This document shows, piece after piece, positions 1 to 5,225 of a stretch of DNA of 5,225 nt. Where the stretch lies: the NCBI GenBank assembly GCA_023269455.1, contig JAHFTG010000176.1, positions 1 through 5,225 of the forward strand. Direction: 5' to 3'. Position 1 is the first letter of the stretch. Each line of letters opens with the position of its first letter. The notes beneath the pieces were generated by a model, which made no database searches, was not told the DNA's origin, and was given only the letters and a program-made list of their open reading frames with translations. The position numbers were made by a program, and so were the translations under genes. This DNA is from Opitutaceae bacterium (lineage in GTDB: Bacteria > Verrucomicrobiota > Verrucomicrobiia > Opitutales > Opitutaceae).

Positions 1-338
1 GGCTCTGGCGGCTGCCACCCCGGAGCGCCAACACGCTGCACAAGCACATCCGCGCGGAGGAGTTTTATTTCGTGCTGGAAGGCACGGGCCGCCTGCGCGT
101 GGGGGGCGAGACGCTGACCGTGCCGCGCCACGGCGGCGTGTGGGTCGGCCCGGACGCGTTACGCCAGGTTTTCAACGACACCGACGGCGAGGTGCTCTGG
201 CTCATCATCGGTGCGCCGGAGGAACTGGAGTTCCTGCAAGGCTCGAAATCCCAGAGCAACCTCTCGCTCATCTACCCGGTTGATCCGACGCAACTGCCCA
301 AGGAACTCGTCGGCGTGGAATGGCCGCCGAAGAGATGA
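1..338 (+). CDS. Cupin-domain protein, 3' part only (5' end outside window)
   Basis: The reading frame is open from base 3 to a TGA at 336-338, so about 111 residues are visible and the start lies to the left of the window. A cupin motif 1 is clear: HKH, four residues (IRAE), E, six residues, G (bases 39-80), matching HxH-x(4)-E-x(6)-G. The second motif appears as VGPDALRQVFND (about bases 141-182), where the usual metal-binding His before the QVFN-like stretch is Arg. The rest is the small beta-barrel ending in a short polar tail. Cupins of this size are single-domain proteins that may bind a metal or small ligand, often as sugar or oxalate enzymes or as ligand-sensing proteins; the substrate cannot be told here. 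A GTG at base 72 exists but lies inside the cupin motif, so it is not the true start. The family call is firm; the function is unknown. Confidence -1.
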   Translation, partial: LWRLPPRSANTLHKHIRAEEFYFVLEGTGRLRVGGETLTVPRHGGVWVGPDALRQVFNDTDGEVLWLIIGAPEELEFLQGSKSQSNLSLIYPVDPTQLPKELVGVEWPPKR

Positions 339-484
339 ATCATTTCAAGGGCCGCGCCGTTTTTCATTAATTTTGGAGTTAACCCGAAGACGACCAAGCC
401 TCGTTCCCAGCCCCTTCATCGCCGCCCCCGACGGCCTCCTCATCGAGCTTCACGCGTAAGCCAACCTCCCCGCGTCTTTGGCGT
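339..484. other. Intergenic gap between convergent cupin and desaturase genes
   Basis: This gap separates two genes that end facing each other. No convincing terminator hairpin is visible; a T-run at 360-364 follows a GC-rich stretch, but the possible stem is only three base pairs. The plus strand from about 385 to the TAA at 457-459 can be read as RRPSLVPSP followed by DGLLIELHA, which resembles a conserved segment of DAHP synthases (LVPPLARAA, then ADGLLIEVHP). This may be a short degraded relic, or chance. Confidence -1.
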
Positions 485-1450
485 TTAGACCGGCCTCAGC
501 TTCTGCTCGATCTGTTTTTCGCTCACTTGGCGAATATCCCAAACCCAGCCGAATTTTTCCATCAGACGGATGAGGCTGAAACTCAGGTCAGGCTCGTTTT
601 TTCGGATGCCGTGCCGCGCCGACTGCGGGAACGCATGGTGGTTGTTATGCCAGCCATCACCCAGGCCAAGATAGGCGAGCAGGCGGTTGTTACGGCTCTT
701 GTTATTCGTCTTGAAGCGTTTGCTGCCGAACATGTGCCCAAACGAGTTCACCGACCACGTGGTGTGCTGCATCAGCGCCACACGCCCCAGCCCGGCCCAG
801 ACAAATCCTTGAACCGCGCCTTCAACCGTGCCGCTCCAGAGACCACCGATCACAGCGGGCAAGGCCAGTCCGAGAAACACCCACAGCAAATACCGGTCAT
901 CCAACCAGCGTATGACCGGATCACGATAAAGATCCTGAACCCTCGCGGCATTGTAGCGGTATGAACCACTGAAAACAATCCACCCAAAATGCGCGTGCAT
1001 GAGACCGCGCAACTTCCCCGGCAACGTCTCGCCGGACAAATGCGGACTGTGCGGATCGCCCTCGCGGTCGCTGTGCTGGTGGTGCGCACGGTGACAGGAA
1101 CACCAAAAAAGAATCGGTCCCTGCACGGTCATGGCGCCCAAAATCCCGAGGATGCCTTTCACCCACGACTTCGTCCGAAATGCGGCATGCGTGAAAAGCC
1201 GGTGATAGCCCACCGTAATGCCAAAGCCGCCGAGCAGCAGTCCCGTAAACAGCATCACCAGATCGATCGGACGCACCCAAATCTGCCAGCCCATGACGAT
1301 CAAAATAAGGATCACAAAGGTCGGCACCAAAACCGTGCCCAGCGTAAGCACGTTGATCAAATCGAGCCCGAGCCGACGACCTTTCCACAGAACCAAATAC
1401 TCAACCGGATCACCGAATTTTTTCAGCTCCGTGCGCGGCGTGTCACCCAT
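485..1450 (-). CDS. Membrane fatty-acid (acyl-CoA delta-9 type) desaturase
   Basis: This 321-residue protein is a di-iron integral-membrane desaturase of the stearoyl-CoA/OLE1-like family, expected to introduce a double bond (probably delta-9) into saturated acyl chains at the cytoplasmic membrane. All the histidine boxes are present: HRLFTH (83-88), HRAHH (120-124), the extra NSFGH site (235-239) and HNNHH (268-272), giving the full set of nine His plus one Asn known from animal SCD structures. Hydrophobic segments lie near 33-55, 62-82, 96-115 and 187-230, consistent with four transmembrane helices with the boxes on the cytosolic side. Length is normal for bacterial members. The ATG at 1450-1448 has no Shine-Dalgarno sequence, but the N-terminus is plausible. 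A gene of unknown function starts upstream on the same strand, 90 bases away, so co-transcription is possible. Regiospecificity, and whether the substrate is acyl-CoA or another acyl donor, is inferred from family only. Confidence -1.
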   Translation of the reverse strand: MGDTPRTELKKFGDPVEYLVLWKGRRLGLDLINVLTLGTVLVPTFVILILIVMGWQIWVRPIDLVMLFTGLLLGGFGITVGYHRLFTHAAFRTKSWVKGILGILGAMTVQGPILFWCSCHRAHHQHSDREGDPHSPHLSGETLPGKLRGLMHAHFGWIVFSGSYRYNAARVQDLYRDPVIRWLDDRYLLWVFLGLALPAVIGGLWSGTVEGAVQGFVWAGLGRVALMQHTTWSVNSFGHMFGSKRFKTNNKSRNNRLLAYLGLGDGWHNNHHAFPQSARHGIRKNEPDLSFSLIRLMEKFGWVWDIRQVSEKQIEQKLRPV

Positions 1451-1540
1451 TTGCCGGACAACGCATCAGAAGCACGGAGTGATTGCAACGAAGCCAGCAG
1501 CGTCGGCCCGCCATTTGTTGATTTAGATTTCTCCCTGCGT
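1451..1540. other. Short gap between two same-strand genes
   Basis: These 90 bases separate the unrecognised small gene from the desaturase on the minus strand. I see no terminator hairpin and no well-spaced -35/-10 pair, so the sequence does not decide whether the desaturase has its own promoter or is read through from upstream. Confidence -1.
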
Positions 1541-1885
1541 TCATCTCACGGCCCTAAGCGTGAAGACCAGATAGTTATCCAGTTCGATCAGGCTGTTAAA
1601 CTGCCGCTTCCCTTGGACGAATTTTTTAAGGAGCCCGTCAACCGTCGAAAGCAGGGTTTTATAATACGCCGCGTGGTGCAGATTTTTTAGCGGCCCCACG
1701 TCACTTACATCCGGCCAAGCGGCCTTGCTCTCTTTGTAGCCCTTGGGATCGTTTCGGTAGTCGGCCAGCGATGCCTGAATCAGATCATCAGTGTCGCCAC
1801 GGCTTAAGCGGTCACGGGCGATGAGCAGCAGGGCCGTGGTCGTGCCACGCACGCGGTCGTCGTTCCATTTGATTTTCAAGCCCAT
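1541..1885 (-). CDS. Unrecognised small protein, 114 residues
   Basis: I do not recognise this protein. It starts at an ATG (1885-1883) preceded by a purine-rich leader (AGGGATGAAGAAGAG), the closest thing to a ribosome binding site in this window, and ends at a TGA. It has no cysteines, no signal peptide and no hydrophobic membrane segment, so it is probably a soluble cytoplasmic protein. The sequence looks like a compact, mostly helical domain: a charged N-terminus (KIKWNDDR), a hydrophobic helix-like stretch (TTALLLIARDRLSRGD, about 15-31), a polar middle (YRNDPKGYKESKAAW) and a C-terminal part with LHHAAYYKTLLSTVDGLLKK and a hydrophobic end (NYLVFTL). Amino-acid composition and absence of low-complexity bias support real coding, and no other frame here is better. 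It lies 90 bases upstream of the desaturase on the same strand and may be co-transcribed with it. No function is proposed. Confidence -1.
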   Translation of the reverse strand: MGLKIKWNDDRVRGTTTALLLIARDRLSRGDTDDLIQASLADYRNDPKGYKESKAAWPDVSDVGPLKNLHHAAYYKTLLSTVDGLLKKFVQGKRQFNSLIELDNYLVFTLRAVR

Positions 1886-1993
1886 CTCTTCTTCATCCCT
1901 TATTTCCAGAACCGGGTCAATTGAGTGCTTGGCACCGGGTCATCATTTGTATCGCCGTTTGTGCGCGGTCCTGCGGCGATTGGCCTTCCATCC
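1886..1993. promoter_or_regulatory. Divergent intergenic region with a 9-bp direct repeat
   Basis: This region lies between two divergently transcribed genes, so promoters for both should be here. The sequence ACCGGGTCA occurs twice, at 1911-1919 and 1934-1942, 23 bases apart start to start (about two helical turns), which would place two binding sites on the same DNA face. No good -35/-10 pair is evident; a TTGACC on the minus strand (1920-1915) is the best -35-like element but lacks a partner. Regulator binding is an inference from repeat spacing only. Confidence -1.
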
Positions 1994-2692
1994 ATGTTCT
2001 CTCCCGCTCTCGAAAAACAACGCCGCCAGCTCTACGTGAAAACCGTCGAGCGCATGGGACAACGGTTGCAAGCGATCACCGAGCCCGCCGCGATGCTTAC
2101 GGCTCTCGGTTGGGGAATGCAGGAACTCGACCGCACCTACGAAGAGACGCCCGCCAAGGTGAGAGCAACCGTCGCCTGCGCGGCGGGTTGCAGCCATTGC
2201 TGTCACGGTCCTGTCGATGTGCAGGCGCATGAAGTATTTTTTGCGGCCGAACACATTCAGTTGAACTTCTCGTCCGGCGAACTCGCCGCAGTGATCGAGC
2301 GCACCGCCGCCCGGCGCTCCCGCGTCTCGGGCCTGGGCAGCGACGAACGTGACCGCGTGCGGCAGCCCTGCGCGCTCCTGCGCGATGACGGCAACTGTTC
2401 CATCTACCAAGGCCGCCCGGAAGCCTGCCGTGTGCATCATGCGAGCGACGCAGCGGTGTGCTCGGCCCATGCTTCTGATGCAGATGTGGATCTGGATTCA
2501 GTTTACATTCCCACGCTGCGGGCACGCATGTTTGCAGTCATGCTCGGGATGGATGAAGCCATCGAAGAGGCGGGCTTTGATGACCGCTCCTACGATTTCG
2601 GCTCGGCGTTAAACGAGGCTCTCACGAACAGCCTTTGCCGCGTGCTATGGATGCGGCGCAAGGCCGCCTTCCCTGATTCGTGCCTCGCCTAG
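1994..2692 (+). CDS. YkgJ-family cysteine-cluster protein (putative Zn/Fe chelating)
   Basis: This 232-residue protein belongs to the YkgJ/CxxCxxCC family, described as a putative zinc- or iron-chelating domain whose biochemical role is not established. From the chosen start, the first cluster is CAAGCSHCC (C62, C66, C69, C70), followed by the typical VxVxxxE stretch (E80), then PCALL (C126), the NCSIYQGRPEACR block (C135, C145) and C156. This order of cysteine-rich motif, acidic residue, C-x-Y-x-x-RP-x-x-C is the family signature. A C-terminal region of about 70 residues rich in helix-forming residues (from about SVYIPTLRARMF on) is shared by longer members. I chose the ATG at 1994; an in-frame GTG at 1925 would add 23 residues that do not look like a conserved N-terminus and would overlap the direct repeat. 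Neither start has a Shine-Dalgarno motif. The gene converges on the helicase gene with 30 bases between stops. Family is confident, function unknown. Confidence -1.
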   Translation: MFSPALEKQRRQLYVKTVERMGQRLQAITEPAAMLTALGWGMQELDRTYEETPAKVRATVACAAGCSHCCHGPVDVQAHEVFFAAEHIQLNFSSGELAAVIERTAARRSRVSGLGSDERDRVRQPCALLRDDGNCSIYQGRPEACRVHHASDAAVCSAHASDADVDLDSVYIPTLRARMFAVMLGMDEAIEEAGFDDRSYDFGSALNEALTNSLCRVLWMRRKAAFPDSCLA

Positions 2693-2722
2693 CCTCCCCC
2701 TCAAACAAAGACCGGCAGACAA
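2693..2722. other. Tight convergent gap, no visible terminator
   Basis: Only 30 bases separate the stop codons of the YkgJ-type and helicase genes. The sequence is pyrimidine-rich, then A-rich, and I see no stem-loop or T-run on either strand, so transcripts probably overlap at their 3' ends. Confidence -1.
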
Positions 2723-4084
2723 TTAGCTCCGGCGTGGCTGCGGCGGACGACGTGAAAACGGGAACAGCTCGCCGCTTTCACTAGAAGGCGCGGGGCCGGA
2801 CGCCGCCGGTCTCGCAAAGCTGGTGGTATTGGCCGGCAAGGTCGCGGAAAGGCCAGCCGCTTCGCGGAGTTTGTCTTTCTTGCTCTTGCCTTTCCCTTTT
2901 ACGCCACCGGTCGAGAGCGGGGCGGGCACGATGGTTTCGAGCGGTTCAAAACCGGCGATCTGCTCGCGCTCGATGTGGAGGCGGTTGCGTTTCTCTATAA
3001 GGCGGAAGTGCGCATCGGTCTCCGCACTCACAAAACTCACCGCCACTCCGCTCTCCCCTGCCCGCCCGGTGCGGCCGATGCGATGCGTGTAATCGGCGGG
3101 CGAACGCGGCAGATCGTAGTTCACCACCACGGGTAGTTGCGCGATGTCGATGCCCCGCGAGGCGACGTCCGTGGCGATAAGCACTCGCACGCGGCTGGCC
3201 TTGAAATCGGCCAGCGCCTGCGTGCGTGCTCCCTGGCTTTGCTCGCCGTGAAAGGCCGCCGCCTCGATGCCCAGGCGGCAGAGTTTTTCGGCGACATGCT
3301 CGGTCGCGTATTTCGTGGCGACGAAGACGAGCACGCGCTTCCAATCGTGCAGCACGATGAGATTTCGCAGAAGCTGGGTGCGCTGCGGCGCGTCCACCTC
3401 GATGGCGCGCTGGATGATGTCGGGTTTCCCCTCCGGCGTGGAGGCGAGAGCGATGCGGACCGGATTGCGCAGGAGATTTTCCGCAAGCGTTTGCACGGCG
3501 GCGGGAAACGTCGCGGAGAAAAGCAGTGTCTGCCTGCGCGCCGGTAGCAGCGCGAGCACACGCGCCAGTTCATCGGCAAAGCCCAGCGCGAACAGCCGGT
3601 CGGCCTCGTCCAAAACGAGTGTGGCGACGGACGAGAGCGACACCGCGTTGTGCTCGATGAGATCGAGCAGGCGGCCGGGCGTGGCCACGATGATGTCCGC
3701 GCCCCCACCCAGCGCCATCATCTGCGGGTTGATGGAAACACCGCCCACGACGACGAGAGTCTTGAGCGCCGCTTCCTGAGAGAGATGGCACCCGTAGTCG
3801 TGAATCTCTCCGGCTATCTGAGCGGCGAGTTCGCGCGTGGGCACGAGGATAAGCGCCCGGACAAACCGACCGCGCCCGCGCGGGCCATCGGCTACAAGGC
3901 GTTCGATGATGGGCAGGACAAAGGCCGCCGTTTTACCCGAGCCGGTCTGCGCCGAGGCCCACACGTCTTCCCCGCGGAGCACCGCCGGAATCGCCGCCGT
4001 CTGGATAGGCGTGGGCTCCGCGTAATCACGATCCGCAAGCGCGCGAAGAAGCGGTTCAGAAAGACCAAGAGACGAAAACGACAT
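2723..4084 (-). CDS. rhlE: DEAD-box ATP-dependent RNA helicase, RhlE type
   Basis: This 453-residue protein is a DEAD-box RNA helicase that uses ATP to unwind or remodel short RNA duplexes, typically in ribosome assembly, RNA decay or cold adaptation. All core motifs are intact from the chosen start: Q motif (F3 to Q28, PTPIQ), Walker A AQTGSGKT (45-52), PTRELA (82-87), TPGR (135-138), DEAD (159-162), SAT (190-192), FHGEQSQGAR (278-287), ATDVASRGIDI (304-314) and HRIGRTGRAG (334-343). A basic, Pro/Ser-rich tail of about 60 residues (395-453) follows, as in many RhlE proteins, and probably helps RNA binding. I chose the ATG at 4084 because MSFSSLGLSEPLL is the typical RhlE beginning; an in-frame GTG at 4132 would add 16 non-conserved residues. 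sodC ends 70 bases upstream on the same strand, so the two may be co-transcribed. RhlE is preferred over other DEAD-box subfamilies on the N-terminus and FHGxxSQGAR block. Confidence -1.
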   Translation of the reverse strand: MSFSSLGLSEPLLRALADRDYAEPTPIQTAAIPAVLRGEDVWASAQTGSGKTAAFVLPIIERLVADGPRGRGRFVRALILVPTRELAAQIAGEIHDYGCHLSQEAALKTLVVVGGVSINPQMMALGGGADIIVATPGRLLDLIEHNAVSLSSVATLVLDEADRLFALGFADELARVLALLPARRQTLLFSATFPAAVQTLAENLLRNPVRIALASTPEGKPDIIQRAIEVDAPQRTQLLRNLIVLHDWKRVLVFVATKYATEHVAEKLCRLGIEAAAFHGEQSQGARTQALADFKASRVRVLIATDVASRGIDIAQLPVVVNYDLPRSPADYTHRIGRTGRAGESGVAVSFVSAETDAHFRLIEKRNRLHIEREQIAGFEPLETIVPAPLSTGGVKGKGKSKKDKLREAAGLSATLPANTTSFARPAASGPAPSSESGELFPFSRRPPQPRRS

Positions 4085-4154
4085 GAGCGAAGAGTGAGCG
4101 GAATCCGCGACCGATTGCGAACTCTCCTCCACCGCCAGCCGTTAAAGTCTGCGC

Positions 4155-4718
4155 CTAGCTCTTCGCCACGCCGATCACGCCGGTGGCTACGCGCTTGCCG
4201 GCGTTGCCCACGGGCTGCGATTTCAAGTCGTCCGCATCGGCATGCACGACCACGCCGCGTCCGATGATCGAGGTGGGACCGTTGAGGCGGATGACGGTGT
4301 CAACATAGTCCAGCGTCGCATGGCCGGTCGCGTCGGCGGTCAGATTACCCAGATCGCCTTCGTGACGTTCGGCTGCACCGGGCGCGCCGTGCTTGGCGTG
4401 GCCAGGATTTAGATGGCCACCCGCCGACATGCCGTCCGCCGCAGTGATGTCGCCAAACTCATGGATGTGAAAACCGTGCTCGCCCGGCTTGAGGCCCGAC
4501 ACCTCGGCCACGATGCGCACGCCGCCCTCGACCTGCGTGAAACGCACCACACCGGTGACACTATTGCCCACCGTGGGAATGAGCAGCACGACCGCCGCCT
4601 TGACCGGTGCCACGGTCGGCATCACGGGCATCGTCGCCATGTCATCGGCCCGCGCGAACATTGAAGCAAGCAGCAGAGCGGCCAAAACACCAAAAGAACG
4701 GAAGAAGTGAGTAGTCAT
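4155..4718 (-). CDS. sodC: Exported Cu/Zn superoxide dismutase lacking the conserved cysteines
   Basis: This 187-residue precursor converts superoxide to oxygen and hydrogen peroxide, probably in the periplasm. A signal peptide is clear: MTTHFFR, a hydrophobic core (GVLAALLLASMF) and an ARA/DD cleavage site after residue 24. The active site is complete: GFHIHEFGD supplies Cu ligands H84 and H86, H102 in GGHLNP is the bridging His, H110 and H119 with D122 (ERHEGD) bind Zn, H159 in VVVHADADD is the last Cu ligand, and R176 in GNAGKRVATGVIG is the substrate-guiding Arg. The usual disulfide cysteines are absent: the first is Ile91 (GDITAADG, normally GDC), the second Thr179 (RVATGVIG, normally RxACGVIG), and the protein has no cysteine at all. 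The ATG at 4718 is chosen because it begins the signal peptide; frame extension upstream would overlap the divergent yjdM gene. No Shine-Dalgarno motif precedes it. Confidence -1.
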   Translation of the reverse strand: MTTHFFRSFGVLAALLLASMFARADDMATMPVMPTVAPVKAAVVLLIPTVGNSVTGVVRFTQVEGGVRIVAEVSGLKPGEHGFHIHEFGDITAADGMSAGGHLNPGHAKHGAPGAAERHEGDLGNLTADATGHATLDYVDTVIRLNGPTSIIGRGVVVHADADDLKSQPVGNAGKRVATGVIGVAKS

Positions 4719-4854
4719 GGGAGGCAGTGGGAGTTGGGATGTTAAACGAAACGAAAGAGGCAGCCCAACAGACACGACGAAGGTATAAAAGTTCATCACG
4801 CCTACCCTGAGTTTGAGCGTGGACACCGCCCTCAACCCGTTCATCTCTCTCGCC
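4719..4854. promoter_or_regulatory. Divergent sodC/yjdM promoter region
   Basis: These 136 bases must hold promoters for both sodC (-) and the YjdM-type gene (+). The only AT-rich patch is TATAAA at 4784-4789, which could be a -10 element for the plus strand, and it reads as TTTATA on the minus strand; no matching -35 element with normal spacing is seen on either strand. No regulator box is recognised. Confidence -1.
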
Positions 4855-5181
4855 ATGACCACACCTCCTTGCCCTGCCTGCACGCTCGAAGACGTGCTCA
4901 GTCACCCCGATCATTGGGAATGCTCCACCTGCGGACATGAATGGCCCAAGGACGAAGCCCCCGAAGCCGCCCGTGTCGTGAAAGACGCCAATGGCAACGT
5001 CCTTGCCGACGGTGACAGCATCGCCCTCATCAAAGACCTCAAGCTGGGGAGCGGCTCACAGGTGCTGAAGGCTGGCAGCAAGGCGAAAAATATCCGCCTA
5101 GTGGACGGTGACCACGAGATCGACTGCAAGATCGAGGGTATGTCCATCGCCCTCAAAGCCTGCTTCGTCAAAAAGATCTAA
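4855..5181 (+). CDS. yjdM: YjdM/PhnA-type zinc-ribbon protein
   Basis: This 108-residue protein closely resembles the E. coli YjdM (formerly PhnA) family, whose members are about 110 residues long. The N-terminal zinc ribbon has CPAC (C6, C9) and CSTCGHEW (C23, C26). It is followed by the family's characteristic small beta domain: VVKDANGNVLADGDS (41-55), IKDLKLGS (59-66), LKAGSKAKNIRLVDGDHEIDC (71-91) and the FVKKI end. Despite old database names mentioning alkylphosphonate uptake or phosphonoacetate hydrolase, the biochemical role of this family is not established, and no phosphonate genes lie nearby. The ATG at 4855 is chosen because the alignment with E. coli YjdM begins there; an in-frame start at 4813 would add 14 residues without similarity. 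Extra cysteines C91 and C103 lie in the C-terminal domain. Transcribed divergently from sodC. Family identification is strong, function unknown. Confidence -1.
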   Translation: MTTPPCPACTLEDVLSHPDHWECSTCGHEWPKDEAPEAARVVKDANGNVLADGDSIALIKDLKLGSGSQVLKAGSKAKNIRLVDGDHEIDCKIEGMSIALKACFVKKI

Positions 5182-5190
5182 GCCGGACGC

Positions 5191-5212
5191 GCCGGACCGT
5201 AGTCGGCCCGGC
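5191..5212 (+). terminator. Imperfect GC-rich hairpin after yjdM
   Basis: GCCGG-A-CCG, loop TAGT, CGG-C-CCGGC forms a stem of eight GC pairs with one A/C mismatch, ten bases after the yjdM stop codon. Position fits a transcription terminator, but there is no T-run after it, so it would be a weak intrinsic terminator or only an RNA 3'-end stabilising structure. Confidence -1.
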
Positions 5213-5225
5213 ACACCCGGTCATT

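Noticed and set aside
349..364. GC-rich stretch followed by five T as an intrinsic terminator for the cupin gene
   Set aside because: The only stem is GGC/GCC with a three-base loop, too short to be credible.
989..1690. Long plus-strand open frame (233 residues) opposite the desaturase
   Set aside because: It is antisense to a gene with all desaturase motifs, and its translation is rich in His, Arg and Gln with no recognisable domain, as expected for the complement of GC-rich coding sequence.
1925..1993. GTG-initiated 23-residue extension of the YkgJ-type protein
   Set aside because: The extra residues do not resemble the family N-terminus, there is no ribosome binding site, and the stretch contains one copy of the intergenic direct repeat.
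1943..2470. Minus-strand open frame of 175 residues opposite the YkgJ-type gene
   Set aside because: It has no family features, while the plus strand carries the full cysteine signature across the same bases.
3121..3779. Open frames of 130-200 residues overlapping the helicase on both strands
   Set aside because: They are Arg/Ser/Ala-rich by-products of high GC and overlap the helicase core motifs, which are intact in the chosen frame.
4719..4883. N-terminal extension of SodC by up to 55 residues
   Set aside because: It would bury the clear signal peptide inside the protein and overlap the start of the divergent YjdM-type gene.

Overview
This is a GC-rich, densely packed bacterial chromosomal window with seven protein-coding genes. 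One is cut by the left edge, one has no recognisable family, and five belong to familiar families. No rRNA, tRNA, CRISPR array, insertion sequence or phage gene is visible, and no stretch longer than about 150 bases lacks a gene. The gene content suggests a free-living Gram-negative bacterium: the Cu/Zn superoxide dismutase is predicted to be exported, and the fatty-acid desaturase is of the membrane acyl-CoA type. The starts mostly lack Shine-Dalgarno sequences. A Verrucomicrobiota-like host is my guess, but no phylogenetic marker here proves it.

Layout from left to right. The 3' end of a cupin-domain gene (+) runs off the left edge. It converges across a 146-base gap on a membrane desaturase (-), which lies 90 bases downstream of a small unrecognised gene on the same strand. 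A 108-base divergent gap with a 9-bp direct repeat separates that pair from a YkgJ-type cysteine-cluster gene (+). This converges, with only 30 bases between stops, on an RhlE-type DEAD-box RNA helicase (-). Upstream of the helicase on the same strand is sodC, and divergent from sodC is a YjdM/PhnA-type zinc-ribbon gene (+) followed by an imperfect GC hairpin.

The genes do not form one obvious pathway. The small gene and the desaturase may share a transcript, as may sodC and the helicase. A link between membrane fluidity (desaturase) and RNA unwinding (helicase), both common cold-adaptation functions, is possible, but the sequence gives no direct evidence for it.

I did not find a convincing new system. 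The points most worth a second look are: a cysteine-free SodC that has lost both partners of the conserved disulfide while keeping every metal ligand; translation starts that consistently lack Shine-Dalgarno motifs and often follow pyrimidine-rich leaders; an unrecognised small gene ahead of the desaturase; and a short DAHP-synthase-like relic in an intergenic gap.
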